Assembly (NCBI GenBank): GCA_023974075.1
Contig: CM043797.1
Coordinates: 248,001-312,000 of the forward strand
Direction: 5' to 3'
DNA from: Chaenocephalus aceratus
Lineage: Eukaryota > Chordata > Actinopteri > Perciformes > Channichthyidae
Length of the DNA stretch: 64,000 bases
This document shows positions 32,228-43,994 of this stretch, piece by piece. The first letter of the stretch is position 1; each line of letters starts with the position of its first letter. The notes under the pieces are model-generated. The model saw only the letters and a list, made by a program, of their open reading frames with translations. It had not been told where the DNA came from and made no database searches. A program made the position numbers and the translations under genes.

Positions 32228-33706
32228 CTGCAGGAAGGGACAGAGACAGAGGCTTTGAGTATAATAAAAGATTCCGGAGCGCTTTTACGGATTACGGCCG
32301 CTGGCTGGCGGTAATCCCAAGGTCCGATTCAAATTTAGTTGGGCTTATTATAATAACGACACACACATAAAGTTTTGCAGCTGTGCAATTCAGCAATTAA
32401 CAAAAGTATTATTTGTACAGGTTGAGAAAGAAAATTAGATAAAAGGAGTAATCAAAGGTTGGATGGATTGAGATCATTGTCATTATCAATGTTGTCCACT
32501 CAAAATATTCCCTCTAATTTCCTTTCAAGAGAAATGCCTGAAAATGCTTTAGCTCAGTTTTAGCTTGGATCAACCAGTGTAAGAAGCATATAACATGTAA
32601 CATTTTTGCATTGTGTACTTGAGTTGTGTGCTGGTTAAAATGTTCAAACTTTAAGAAATGTGTGATTTTTTAATTAAAAGGTAAAAGTCTGATTTAGGAA
32701 TGACTTCAACTTGATAGCACATTTTTATTTTGTGTTATCACCTATTTTTTTGTATTGTAAAACAAACTGAATTTGAGTCCTGCAGAGGTCAGAGAGTCCG
32801 TCCAGAGGGGACACTTGTGCTTTGCAACACAGAACTTTTACAGAGAAAGGACAGCATCATTTAAGGAAAAGGCTAACAGTTGTTTTTCTAAGGACAGAGC
32901 AGGCAGGCTGTTCTGTTGAGTCAGATCCAGAAATGTGTTGCCATTCTCACATGGCACTTGACTCTCACTACTGATGTGAAATGCTTGAAATTACCTTTTT
33001 TAAACTGAGAATCTTTTTTCGAAAAGGCAGACGGACTGATTTAAAATAATTACATTTGGGGAATTCATTTTTCATATTGGCACCACACTTATTACTTTTA
33101 CCAAGGGCATTATCATTAATATTTAAAAATAAAAACTCATAAACCAGTTAAAAATAATGCTTTTGTTGTTTGCTTTCATCTGAAATGCACAGACACCACA
33201 TATTATAGGTATACATGTCAATAATAGAAGCGTTTCAAGTTTACTTGTTCACAGATATATATCAGAGGAATTGCCCTTCTTTCAGTGAATGTCAATAGAA
33301 TCTGAAATAGAGTGACTTACCCAGTGAGTGTTTCACTGTTGTTTTCAGAAAAGGTTTTTTGGTGTTAGTACCTTAATTGAGATTGTTTAAACGTTGCCCA
33401 TATACAATATAAAAACGTTTGTTGTGCACTATTTTTCTTTCTTGAATGTCTACATTTACCTTAAAATAAGAATTTAGTATTTTTTCACCACTGCGTGAAC
33501 AAACAAACTCATTCATGATGCAGTTATAGTTGGTGGTTCAAAGCAGAGCAGCAATAGTAGTGCAATTGTTTTATAGCAGTTTAGGCATAACATATGTGTG
33601 TTTATTTGAATGAAAAAAAAGAGAACCATCAGTTTCAAGATGTTTTGTTTTGGTGTCATGCATTTTGAGAGTGACATTGTTGATGAAGTGAATTCCGTTA
33701 CAGTAC
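32228..33706 (-). other. Intron 2 of lrfn3
   Basis: About 1.48 kb, AT-rich, without recognisable transposons or coding frames: the only intron here that looks free of insertions. Confidence 0.7.
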
Positions 33707-33907
33707 CTGAAAGGCTCCCTCAGATATGCTGTGCAGCTGGTTGTTGGACAGGATGAGGTGCCGCAGGTTCACAAGGCCCTGAAAGTGGGAGTCATCCAGG
33801 GTGGTGAGGCGGTTGGCGTCTAGGTGGAGAGCATGGAGGTCCTGGAGGTCAGCGAAGGCATAAGACCTGATCTGACTGATGGTGTTTCTGCTCAGGGTCA
33901 GGTGGAT
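33707..33907 (-). CDS. lrfn3: lrfn3 exon 2: leucine-rich repeats
   Basis: Acceptor GCATGTCTAG then 67 codons: [40 protein letters not shown] and [20 protein letters not shown], ending GAFQ before donor GTACTG. Three LRR units with correct 24-residue spacing. LTLSRNTI and [15 protein letters not shown] are LRFN signatures. Phase 0 at both ends. Confidence 0.93.
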
Positions 33908-34640
33908 CTAGACATGCAAAGAAACATGAGATAATTGTGTAAATTACATGACATTAAAAATACTCAATCAAATAGTGGTGTGCCCCTGCAGAGGTCCAGA
34001 CTCTGGCACTGGGTCAATTTCAATCAGCCGGACCCATGGAATGGAAATGTGGAATCACGTTTGTGAAGGTAGAAAATCATGCAAGTTAAACATTCTTTCC
34101 TTATCAATTAATAATGTTCACATGCCACTGTTTTATTCTGCACACTATTGTTTCATTGTGCTTATTTTTAATCAATAAAGCACCCAGCTGTTTGTATATT
34201 TAATAGATTTTATTATTTGTCCTGCAGTTAGTTTTTCTTTATATATTTCTCTGCTTAGTATGTATGCATAAAACCTTGTGAACTGCAGTCATCTTCACTT
34301 TATAGATCTCTTAACCAATCACTAAGCACCATCACCTGACACGCATTGCTCAACACTCGTTCACTTAACTATGTTTGAACAATATATTATAGGGCCATAT
34401 CTATAAAAAACGAACTATTTCAGCCCTCAAAGTCAACTTTATTGTCAATCTCAATATATGTTTGTACACACAGAAAGATCGGAATACTGTTTCCCACAGT
34501 CCAGAGGTAGAAAAAAACTCCCACATTAAAATGCAAGAACACTCAATAATTTACAAGAAAAACACAAAATAACCGTTTACTTCAAGTAAGCAGGATATAT
34601 TGAAAAAAAAAAAGTTGATGTCTGTGCTGATTCTTAGTCT
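33908..34640 (-). other. Intron 1 sequence next to exon 2
   Basis: AT-rich intronic sequence with the acceptor of exon 2. Nothing else recognised. Confidence 0.5.
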
Positions 34641-35942
34641 GTAGCTTCCAATGTAACCCGATCTCCCACTCCATCCTGGAGCACTGTGCTGATCAGTTGT
34701 CCCCAGTGTTCACATACATTTTTAAAAACTCCACCATCGTCCTGGTACCGAAGAAAACAAGGACCACAGGATTAAAGGACTACAGACCCGTCACCCTGAC
34801 CTCCATGGTTATGAAGTCCTTTGAGCACCTTGTCCCACCTTAAAACCATCACTGACCCCCTCCTGGCCCCCTGCAGTTTGCCTACAGAGCCAACAGGTCG
34901 GTAGATGATGCTGTCAACGTGGCTCTTCACTTCCTCCTTCAGCACCTGGGGCCTCATTTATAACGCCTTGGAAGGTTGCTTACGTAGTACAAAGCAAAAA
35001 AATAGGTACAGACATTTTCCGATGGGGGGGTTGAGATAAATCATATTGTTTGGTGGATGCAGTTTGAACCAGCATGGAGGTCGGATCGTCATCGGAGTGG
35101 AGTCATGACGACTGGATCTGAATTATTGTTTTGTATTTGGTGGTTTGTGTCCCAGCTGTCAATCAGCAACTATATATCCATAATCCACCAGTTAAAGGAA
35201 ACACAACTAATGTGTTGTGTTATATTAGCTGTACAATTGACCACATATGGTGTTCTTAGTTTCCATACCTCCTGTGTTTTACGAGCGACTTATCAAGTCT
35301 TGGCAAACGGCACAAAACACGATTAAAAGTGATAGTATATAAAACCATGCTCGTATCTACAACCTATAGAAATGCAAAACGGCGTCAGATTAGACGTAAT
35401 TCTGTCCTCATGCTCACCGCATCATTTATGAGAAAACATTTCATAACATTAACACAACATATTCGAGGTGGTTTTAAATAACATATCCGTATTTATTTAT
35501 TTCTCCAAGTTATGTTTTTGTGTGCACTGAGGAGTCTCAAACAGGCATTTGTTAAATCATTTTAAGATTGGCTTTAATCAATGTTTGAAAATGAATTATT
35601 CATATATGATAAATGAGACATTTTATTTATGGTATTTTTTCCACATATTTCTCTCAAATGTTTCCTTCTGCCAACGGTGTCGCAGTTTCTCACCTCTCCC
35701 GTTGTTATACTTCGTGCGTACGGATGGGTTAGAGTTTGCGTGGAGGACCGCACATTTCCCCGTGAAGTTAGTATTTTATAAATCGCAAACATTGCGTAGA
35801 AACTGGTGTACGCCATTTTTTGAGCGTATATCCGTTTTTAAATGAGGCCCCTGGACAGAGCAGGTACCTACGCCAGGATCCTGTTTGTGGACTTCAGCTC
35901 TGCCTTCTACACCATCATCCCGGCTCTGCTTCAGGACAAGTT
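34640..35942 (+). mobile_element. LINE reverse transcriptase fragment, interrupted by a MITE
   Basis: Before the insert (34700-34948) the plus strand codes TIVLVPKKTRTTGLKDYRPV, TLTSMVMKSFEHLV, then after a frameshift LLAPLQFAYRANRSVDDAVN and LHFLLQHL. After it (35854) it continues DRAGTYARILFVDFSSAFYT with the first catalytic aspartate. Removing the insert and one CTG gives continuous LQHLDRAGTYARI. Rex1/CR1-group wording; the C-terminal part appears at 39620-40290. Confidence 0.78.
34949..35850. mobile_element. Harbinger-like MITE, 902 bp
   Basis: Inverted ends GGGCCTCATTTATAA and TTTTTAAATGAGGCCC with a 3-bp duplication CTG (34946-34948, 35851-35853). A 3-bp target fits PIF/Harbinger. The interior is AT-rich with TGCGTACGGATGG near 35716 and no transposase. 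Confidence 0.8.
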
Positions 35943-35987
35943 CTGTGACGCGCAGAGTCTCCTTCAGCTTCATAAGCGGACGCTACA

Positions 35988-37025
35988 GCACTAGTTGAAA
36001 GCTCTTTGACTTCAAAATATCGTCGACGACATATTTCCGCGTCGACGCGTCGCTACACACACGTGGGTGTGTAAACAAAGCAACAAGCAGTTCGCAATCG
36101 CACTTCAAACACAATGGAGACTGAAACGGCTACCACCTCCTCCTGACAGGATTGCGCACGAAGCCCTCAAACGAAAACATCTCGCCCTAGGTCTTCAAAA
36201 GCATGGGAATATTTTAAAGTTAGTCCAAAACGCAAAGATATTGTCATTTGCAGTCTTTGCCAAATGGAGTTGGCATATCACACAAGCACAACGGCTATGT
36301 TGGAACATTTAAAGCGGCAGCTAGCTGTGGTGGCTACCATTAGCAGCTAGCATTTGCTCTCCGATTTTTACATAAAAATGGAATTATGGATTATAAATGC
36401 AATCATTTTTGTATACATAGACGTTAAAAACCTATGGATTAACCGATTCAGCCGCGTTTTTTCTCATTGTAATGCCATTGAACACGTCTTTTGATCAGAT
36501 TGACAGCTACGGTGGTGAGACGATCTCCCTAGAAGCTCTGTAAAGGTACGTGTTGTGATGACTGTATTTGCTTCCCCTGTCGCGAATCCGGATCACTCAG
36601 TGATGATACTATATACCTACATAATCTGTGGAGTCTCAGCTTTAATCGGATATCTTGTATGTGCAGCTACGATAAGTAATAAGGGTACTTTTATCTTGAG
36701 TTCTGTGCCAATGTCCGTTAGCATTTTTCGCTCATGGGTCATTTAGATGCTTCTTATGAGACTTGTGTTTTGTTTTGGTAAACATGGTTTGTATCGGCAG
36801 TTAGCTGAGATTATTCCCGTTAATCTGGTATAACACATTAATAGGTTCTTAAATATTAAGATCCCCTGAGACACAGTATCGTGAAAAAAAATGGTTTTAC
36901 ATTACGTTTTTTTTACATTACGTTTTTTATGAATTGAACAACAGAAAAATAATCGTTAGATTAGTCGACTAATCGATCAAATAATCGCCCGATTAATCGT
37001 TTTCGAAATAATCGTTTCCCCCCAG
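35988..37025 (+). mobile_element. hAT element with BED-finger remnant, nested in the inverted-repeat element
   Basis: The right side carries ATTAATCG/GACTAATCG subterminal repeats and ends ...CCCCCAGCACT. Plus strand 36114-36320 encodes a BED zinc finger: start METETATTSS with a stop, then SSKAWEYFKVSPKRKDIVIC, SLCQMELAYHTST and MLEHLKRQ (C-x2-C ... H). A piece like the right half of piggyBac copy B is inserted at about 36400-36890. Exact left end not resolved. Confidence 0.6.
36400..36890. repeat. piggyBac-type right-half module inside the hAT
   Basis: GATAAGTAATAAGGG, GTTAGCATTTTTCGCT, GCAGTTAGCTGAGATT and TCTTAAATATTAAGA occur in the same order as in copy B (55440-55640: AAGTAATAAGGGTTTT, GTTAGCATTTTTT, TCAGTTAGCTGAG, TTAAATATTAAGAAGCCCTC). 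Confidence 0.55.
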
Positions 37026-37699
37026 CACTACTTTCAACTGATTGCAATGTATTCCCATCGGCGGCGGTATTTGACGCTCAGGGAAGCACCGCATCGGTCC
37101 ATGTCGGCGGCATTTAAAGGCAATGTGAGCGTCCATTCCCATTGGATAACGGAGGATTTTACACCTGGAAGTAAGTATTCTCTTTACTGTCATTGATTTT
37201 ACAGTGATATCTGCACTACTCCTCAACTCAAAAACACCAGATTATCATTGTTGATTACACAACACTGATTGGTTTAAATTGTGTCAAATGCTTTTGTAAT
37301 TTTCACCTTCAATTCGGAGAAACAAATATTTTTTCTGATTTTAGGATGGCAGAAGACACTACAATACCAAGAATCCTCAGCTATCATTTGGGACTACACC
37401 ATGTGCTTTGCTTGACAAACCCTGTGATTAGTCCTCAAGCTCTGTGATTGGATGTTGGAGTGGCAGTGCGTGAAGTACACGAGAGTCAAACAGCACTTTG
37501 AAATGGAATGAATCCCATCGACGGCACACTATTCAAAAGAGGAATCAAACGTGTCCTACCCCCCGCCCCCCTTAGGTCGCAGCCTCCTCCAACAGTGCAA
37601 CACAATAAAACAGATACACAGAAAAAATAGTGCAAGTAAGTACAAAAAGTAAAATAGTATAAAGTGAAATAGTGCATTAAGAGTCTATATATCATTGGA

Positions 37700-38030
37700 A
37701 TATGATATATTTGACAAATAATTTCTAAGCAGCAGCCAGATGAATGTTATGGACGTTGTTTCAAAGTTCAGGTGTTTAATAGTCTTATGGCCTGTGAAAC
37801 TGTCTGGTGGTTTTAGTCCAGAAGCTGTGGTACCGCCTGCCAGACGGCAGCAGACAGAACAGTTTGTGGCTGGGGTGATGGGGTCTTTTATAATCCTGAG
37901 GGCTTTCTTTAAGGTTAACCTGGTATTTTTACTCCACTACATTTATTTTAGTTACTTTACAGATTCTGATTAATGATGTGAAATATAAACAACCCTTAAA
38001 GCAGACTTTAGTTACACCTGAGTAAAATTC
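37700..38030. repeat. LINE 3' piece and hAT-MITE piece in the inverted-repeat element
   Basis: 37735-37930 (CTTATGGCCTGTGAAACTGT, TGCCAGACGGCAGCAGACAG, GGGGTGATGGGGTCTTTTAT) resembles a common teleost LINE untranslated region. 37915-38030 repeats the 45560-45680 wording (TCCACTACAT, GAATGATGTGAAATATAA-like, CAGACTTTAGTT). Confidence 0.45.
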
Positions 38031-39619
38031 AGGGAAGATGATTGTCAAGTGCCAACAATCAGGAGAGATATTTGATAGTTGGTGCTTGAGAAGACTAAAA
38101 ATGTATCTGCAGATCCCTATAAAGCATATTCATTAGTCGTTATTCTACAATCGTTCATCAAAAACTGTATAAAATGGCTATTTTGCACATTCCTTTCAAG
38201 ATTTCCAAATGATTATTGACATATCATACACACAACTACGGTGTAGTTATGCAATGATGACAAACTTGGGTCATACGTTTCTCAACAAGACATCTATCAA
38301 TATGTGTGTACCTCCACCATTAAACTGTCATATTCTGCATATTTCTTATTCTATCTACATACATCTTATAAGAGTATAATAAATATGTATAATATCGGTT
38401 AAAATAAGTGCTTCAACATAGTTAACATTGCAGGAAAGTTGATTGTCAAGTCCCAAAACAAACCATGCAATATATTAAACGCTAAGTAGTTTGTCAGGCT
38501 TAATATTTAGCAGATACCCCCAAAGCTTTTTGCTTACATTCAAAAGAAGACCTTAACATAAAGTATTATTTAATGTTTAAATAAAGCCTAATTAGTTTGT
38601 CTGTTTTGCAAATCCTCCTATTAATATCTTTGTACATTCGGCACTAAACTGTTTTATTCTATATATCATTTACAGTATCTTCTTGATATGTTCTATTCTA
38701 TATGTCTATCATTGACCTTCTACTTTCCTCCTATTTTGTATGTACTCTTAATATTTAAATGTTTTCATAAAATATAACACATTCAAAAGTGCTTTACAAA
38801 AATGAAAGACATTAAGAAAAAGGCATGTTGAACAGTCATTAAAAAGCAACACAATCTACCTGCATTGCAATTACTCTATAATAATATCAAAACTAAATAT
38901 TACTACTAACTTTATTGTAAAATTAAAACAGAACGGTAAAAGAATAGTTTCCGGTCTATTCTGAGGCCCGATCTCTGTAGATCAATAAAGAACTACGACA
39001 GATGTGTAATATTTAATGCAGCCGAACCGTGTATTACAATGCATTCATGTGATGACTTTCAAAGACTAAACCAAAGCCAGCACTGCTGAATAAAGTATGA
39101 TTTTCTCTTTTACGAAAAGGTTTTTTTTTATATAGAATGCAGTTGGAGGTCAACCAATCACAGAGCTTGAGGACTAATCGCAGGGTTTGTTGAGCAAAGC
39201 ACATGGTGTAGTCCAAAACGATAGCTGAGGATTCTGGGTAGTATAGTGCCATCCTAAACTCCGAAAAAATATTTGTTTCTCCAAATCGAAGGGGAAAAAT
39301 ACAAAAGCATTGTACACAATTTAAACCAATCAATGTTGTGTAATTAACAAGGATAATCTGGTGTGTTTTAGTTGATGAGTAGTGCAGATGTCACTGTCAA
39401 ATCGATCGACAGTAAAGAGAATATTTACTTCCGGGTGTGAAATCCTCCGTTATCCAATGGAATGGACGCTCACATTGCCTTTAGATGCCGCCGACATGGA
39501 CGGATGCGGTGCTTCCCTGAGCGTCAAATACCGCCGCAGATGGGATACATTGCAATCAGTTGAAAGCTCTTTGCGTCCGTTTATGAAGCTGAAGGAGACT
39601 CGGCGCGTCACAACTGCAC

Positions 39620-40290
39620 GCCACGGGACCCTGACCAAGCGTCGCTCCTGGACGTTCAGGGAGTGAGACTGTGTTGCCAGCAGAGGATGTTCTTCCTGAG
39701 GCAGCTGAAGAAATTCAACCTGCCAAAGACGATGATGGTGAACTTCTACACTTCCATCATCGAGTCATTCCTCACCTCCTCCATCACCATCTGGTACGCT
39801 GCAGCTACAGCCAAGGACAGGGCTGCAGCGTGTCATCCGCTCTGCAGAGAGGGTGATCAGCTGCTATCTGCCATCCCTCCATGACCTGCACACCTCCAGG
39901 ACCCTGAGGGGGGCAGAGAAGATTATGGCCGACCCCTCCCACCCTGGACACAAACTGTTTGTCCCGCTCCCCTCTGGTAGGAGGCTGCGCTCCATCAGGA
40001 CCAAAACCTCTCTCCACCTGAACAGTTTCTTCCCCTCTGCTACCGGCTTCATCAACAAGGCCCGGGACCCCCTGACTGACACTGTACCTCAGCCACATCA
40101 TAGACCATTACATTACATAAATGCACAAAATGTATACAATATAGCTAGTGAAGATGAGGAGTGCGTTCAGCCACAGACTCATCCCTCCTCGGCACAGCAC
40201 CAAGCGCCTCAGACAATCCTTTGTGCCTGTAGCCATCAGGCTGCAAAATCAAGGGGTCAAAAATGTGACACAAGTACTGGACATAAATAC
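39620..40290 (+). pseudogene. LINE C-terminal domain and 3' part
   Basis: Plus strand reads RMFFLRQLKKFNLPKTMMVN, FYTSIIESFLTSSITIWYAA, then after frameshifts ERVISCYLPSLHDLHTSRTL, IMADPSHPGHKLFVPLPSGR and RLRSIRTKTSLHLNSFFPSA. Typical post-RT C-terminal region of the fish LINE whose RT start is at 34640-35942; the middle of the RT is missing. Confidence 0.7.
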
Positions 40291-40448
40291 ACAATGTTTT
40301 CACACATACTTGTAAATATATCTAATATGTATATAAAATAAGTGTCTTCCAATGTCATTTTTTTGGGATTTCCTACCTATTTAGGGTTAAAAAAACATGT
40401 TGCAATTTAGACTTTTTTTATTTTATTTTATTTTAAAATGTTACAGTA

Positions 40449-41491
40449 TGTCCACTGTAGAGGACGTCGGGACCATATTAGTTTGAAAAGACAGCCAAAA
40501 TTAACAGATGGACTATGTAACGTATTATGGTTATAGAGTGATATTAATATAATAATACATTCACCTTTATTTAAAACATGAATAAGTAATTGATCTGAAT
40601 ATTGCTGTTTATTTGGTCAATACAAAACTAGCTTGTTTTTTGGTGAATCTTTCCAGATCTTCAAAGACTTTGTAGTCGATGTAGTGGGAAAGTACCTCAT
40701 TGACTCCAGTCAGCACGGGCTGTAGGGTCATCTTGACTCGTTTTATGGATGTGGTCTCCATTTGACCTGCTCACAGAAACAAAGCTTGCATTCCTGAGGC
40801 CATTCTCATTTGTCGTGGCTCCACTTAAAATAAAAACAACAATAAGACATACGTGCTACTCTTGGCCCACAGAGGGCCATGTCTTTCCAGTTCATTCCTG
40901 TCTCCATGTATCTATCTGTGCGCTCATGGAGCCTCCTGCATCTTCCCCCCCTTCTTCTTGACCCTCTTCTATCCCAGGTGTGAAAGCCTCATCTCTCTCA
41001 TCATCTGAGAGCTCAAAATCTGAATCTTCCTGAACTTTCTGGTACAGAAAATGTCTGCTTCAGTTCCGTCTCCTGCAACAATATTGAGTCATAAAGTCCA
41101 TGAAGACGGTCCTGACGTCCACTAGGATGGATATTTATAAAAGGCCTGTTATTTGAAAACTTGTATTATTGAATTGCTTTCAGAACTAATTATATAGTTC
41201 CTCACATGTTAATAAACAAGAACATATATGATTTTCATGGTAACAATTACAATTATTTAACAATATTTGACTTCTCCTCCTGCTTCTATAACATTTAGTT
41301 TTTCGTGTGCCAGCCATTTTGGATGAAAAGAAAGAGGAACTTCCCAGCATGCAATTTTTCCCAGCATGCAATTTTAACCAATGACATATCACTGGAAAGA
41401 CCAGGATATGTCTAGCACATCAGGGATTGATAGAGTCGCTCAAAAGAGTAAAAGGAGATGCATGTTAACAAAATGTCAACTACAGTGGACA
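40449..41491 (-). mobile_element. Unclassified TIR element with acidic ORF remnant
   Basis: Inverted ends TGTCCACTGTAG at 40449-40460 and 41480-41491. Minus-strand pieces: MAGTRKTKCYRSRRRSQ from about 41316; an acidic stretch DSDFELSDDERDEAFTPGIE near 41020; and RVKMTLQPVLTGVNEVLSHY after a possible acceptor near 40768. The domain organisation hints at a cut-and-paste transposase N-terminus, family not recognised. Confidence 0.4.
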
Positions 41492-41522
41492 TTTTCAATG
41501 GGCTGGGTCCCAGGAGGATATA

Positions 41523-41732
41523 CAGGGTTCCTGCAGGTTTCGCCAACTCAAATTTAAGACTTTAAGACCTTTTTAAGACCACTTTGAAAATAATTTAAGA
41601 CCTATTTCACGGCAACAAAGCATGAAAGAAAATTGCTATGAAAGAAGAAATACGTCCCATAATTACTTACAAAGTAAATATATTCATGTTCAACATAAGA
41701 ACAATGATTGAACATAACAGCACCGAACTATG

Positions 41733-41784
<52 letters not shown>

Positions 41785-42124
41785 TGTGAGATGAGCTATA
41801 TTCAGAGCTCTGCTGCCTTGGCTACAACCTTTCATCGTTGCTGTTGTATGATTGGTGTTTAACTACGGTATTTAGTGTCTACAGAACCTCCGCTTTTAAG
41901 GTTGACGTAGACCCAAACGTCGCCCGGAGGTCCCCTGATGTTGTTGCGGGAGCTGCTGCATTAGCTAACGCTACATTAGCAAAACAAACGCACATTTTTT
42001 TGCAAAAGGTGCAGCGGGCTTCAAACACGTTCCCCTCCACTGGTTTTAACCAAGCACTAAATTCAATGTTTTCCAACCAAATACGGTTGAACTTACACTT
42101 CCCCATATTTATTTGTAAATAGAT
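41523..42124 (-). mobile_element. hAT fragment (CAGGGTTC end) with zinc-finger start
   Basis: The left end CAGGGTTCCTGCAGGTTT is followed by TTTAAGAC tandem words and a (TG)n run (41735-41781). Minus strand 42106-41879 reads MGKCKFNRIWLENIEFSAWL and EARCTFCKKM, a C-x2-C finger start seen in hAT-like fish transposases from memory. The opposite end is lost. Confidence 0.55.
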
Positions 42125-42132
42125 TCAAAGAC

Positions 42133-42842
42133 TAGGGCCGGGACTTTAACGCGTTAATTAAGATTAATTAATTACACAAAAATGAACGCGTTAAAAAAAA
42201 AAAACGCATTTTAATCGCACTTATTTTTGCACAGCGGAACGTTTCTCACTGGATGAGTTTCCGGCGTACCGATTATACTGGAGCACCAACTAACGTTCAT
42301 GACTTCAGCATGGGACTTCAAACAACAACAAACCACGGTGAACAATAGTCAAACATTAACGAACAAGCTGATGAGACCGCTTTGGTCGGCCCCGTGGATG
42401 GGAAATTTTGTTTTAAAAAACGGACGGATGGAAGCGTCGACAAGAGCACGGTTGTGTGCAAATTATGCAAAAAATAATTTGCATATCAACGCAGCACATC
42501 AAGCCTAAAGTATCACCTAAATGCAAAGCATGTAGCAGCTAGCGTGGACGTTAGCCCGTCTCCGAGTGCAAGGAACCACACCCTGACCCAACCCACACTC
42601 AACCAGATGACTGGTTTCAGGGCCAGGATAAGTAAGTCCACGTCTGAGAAAATAACCAACTCCCTGGCTCACTGGACTGCACTCCACTGTAGACCACCTG
42701 GAGTCACATCCATGTGAACATTGCTTCTCACTGTTCTCAGGTCAAATATGTATATTTGATTAAAAATGCGATTCATTTCAATTAATTAATTACAAAGCCT
42801 CTAATTAATTAGATTAATTTGTTTAATCGAGTCCCGGCTCTA
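42133..42842 (+). mobile_element. hAT non-autonomous element, 710 bp (copy 1)
   Basis: Ends TAGGGCCGGGACTTTAACGC and ATCGAGTCCCGGCTCTA with exact duplication TCAAAGAC (42125-42132, 42843-42850). The interior holds a BED-finger remnant: GPVDGKFVLKN..., VVCKLCKK then TAA, FAYQ, LKYHLNAKHVAA. Copy 2 is at 61221-61892 with nearly the same sequence. Confidence 0.92.
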
Positions 42843-42964
42843 TCAAAGACACATGAGTTTCTGACTACCGCTAGCTAAAGCTTGGTTGCTAGGTTACTAG
42901 CTGGGTGTTTGTGCAGATACGATGAAGTATAACATATTTCTAACGTGAGTTATATGTTAAATTC

Positions 42965-43425
42965 ATCTGCCCGAAGGCACAGAGGGACCTAGGCCCACTG
43001 AGTTTACGGCCCAACTCCTGCAAGATCTACTCAGTCTTGACAACAAACCCGTACTGGACCGAGCCCATCGTACCCTACGCATCAGGCCCTAAGATGGGGA
43101 CCCCCCATCCTCTTGTTATCCGTGTTTCAAGTTCGGAACCAGATTCTGCGCCCGGCGAGGGGAGCCTCTCCTCTCTTATTTATGGGGAGGAGGAGTCTAT
43201 TCTTCCCCGATTTCACCCCAACGGTGGCTAGTAAACGGGCCACTTGCCAAAGTGAAGAAGGAGCTTCATTCCTCCCCGAACATTAAGTTTGAACTTCTCT
43301 ACCCGGCGACGCAACGCATCACCCTACCCGGAGGACAGATACACAGGTTTGAAGACCCGGCATTGCTGTATGTCTTTGTTGAGAAGAACATTAAAAAAGT
43401 TGTAGCTCCGGACACTGTTTAGCCG
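42965..43425 (+). pseudogene. L1/Tx1-type LINE ORF1 C-terminal fragment
   Basis: The plus strand gives LQDLLSLDNKPVLDRAHRTL, RIRPKMGTPHPLVIRV, then after a disordered GSLSSL region FPDFTPTVASKRATFAKVKK and ELLYPATQRITLPGG. LDRAHRT followed by the C-terminal fold is the signature of L1 ORF1 RNA-binding proteins. Several frame changes; no ORF2 follows. Confidence 0.7.
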
Positions 43426-43639
43426 ATATGCTTTAGCCATTGTTGTTAGCCATAAAGACCACATTTCCCAGGGTGCCTTGTTCCAGTAAAGTTGTCTATC
43501 TATGGTTTGCGGTTGCAGGCTTCTACTGTTTTGCTTTACACATCCGTTATCTATAAGGTTTTACTGTTATGACTTGAAAGCACCTTTTGATATCTACATG
43601 GTTATGATTACTGTTGCTGTGAAGTATTAAACACATGTG

Positions 43640-43994
43640 CCACCTTGACATTACGTTTGTGATTGTTTGATGCCGTCTTTGTGGTGGCTGTACTCCTCCA
43701 GCAGTATCCTTTGTGTTTGTTTCTTCTCCCCTGTCTGTGTTGTTTGTGTGGGCGTGGTGGCTGTCCCTCCTGGCTCCCGGCTCAACCTCCACTCACCTGC
43801 TGCAATCAGCTGTGCACCCTCCCCTTCTTTTCTTGCCCTCCAGGATTATTCTCCAACCGCCGTATTCCCGTCACCAGCCGCCAGGTCCTCGCCATTCCAG
43901 CTGGATTCTACTCCCCGCACCTCGTCCACTAATAAACCCTTTTGTGAAAACACTCTGCCGTGTCCTGCGTTTGGGTCCTCTCAGATATCGTAAC
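43640..43994 (+). mobile_element. Retroelement 3' LTR-like fragment
   Basis: C-rich sequence (CCTGGCTCCCGGCTCAACCT, CACCTGCTGCAATCAGCTGT), then AATAAACCC at 43930, CTGCGTTTGGGTCCTC and a terminal TAACA. This parallels the LTR-like block at 25595-25930 (AATAAAGG ... GCATTTGGGTCC). The 5' limit and any target duplication are unclear. Confidence 0.4.

Larger units (their letters stand above)
35943..39618. mobile_element. Long-inverted-repeat element, about 3.7 kb, with nested hAT
   Basis: The left arm starts TGTGACGCGCAGAGTCTCCT (35944), is interrupted by a hAT at about 35988-37025, and resumes TTTCAACTGATTGCAATGTA to about 37452. The right arm (39152-39618) is its complement, containing CACATTGCCTTTAGATGCCG and ending GGCGCGTCACAA. 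Combined arm length is about 460 bp. The middle (37453-39151) is AT-rich with a LINE-like piece but no transposase. Superfamily unknown; no target duplication resolved. Confidence 0.72.
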
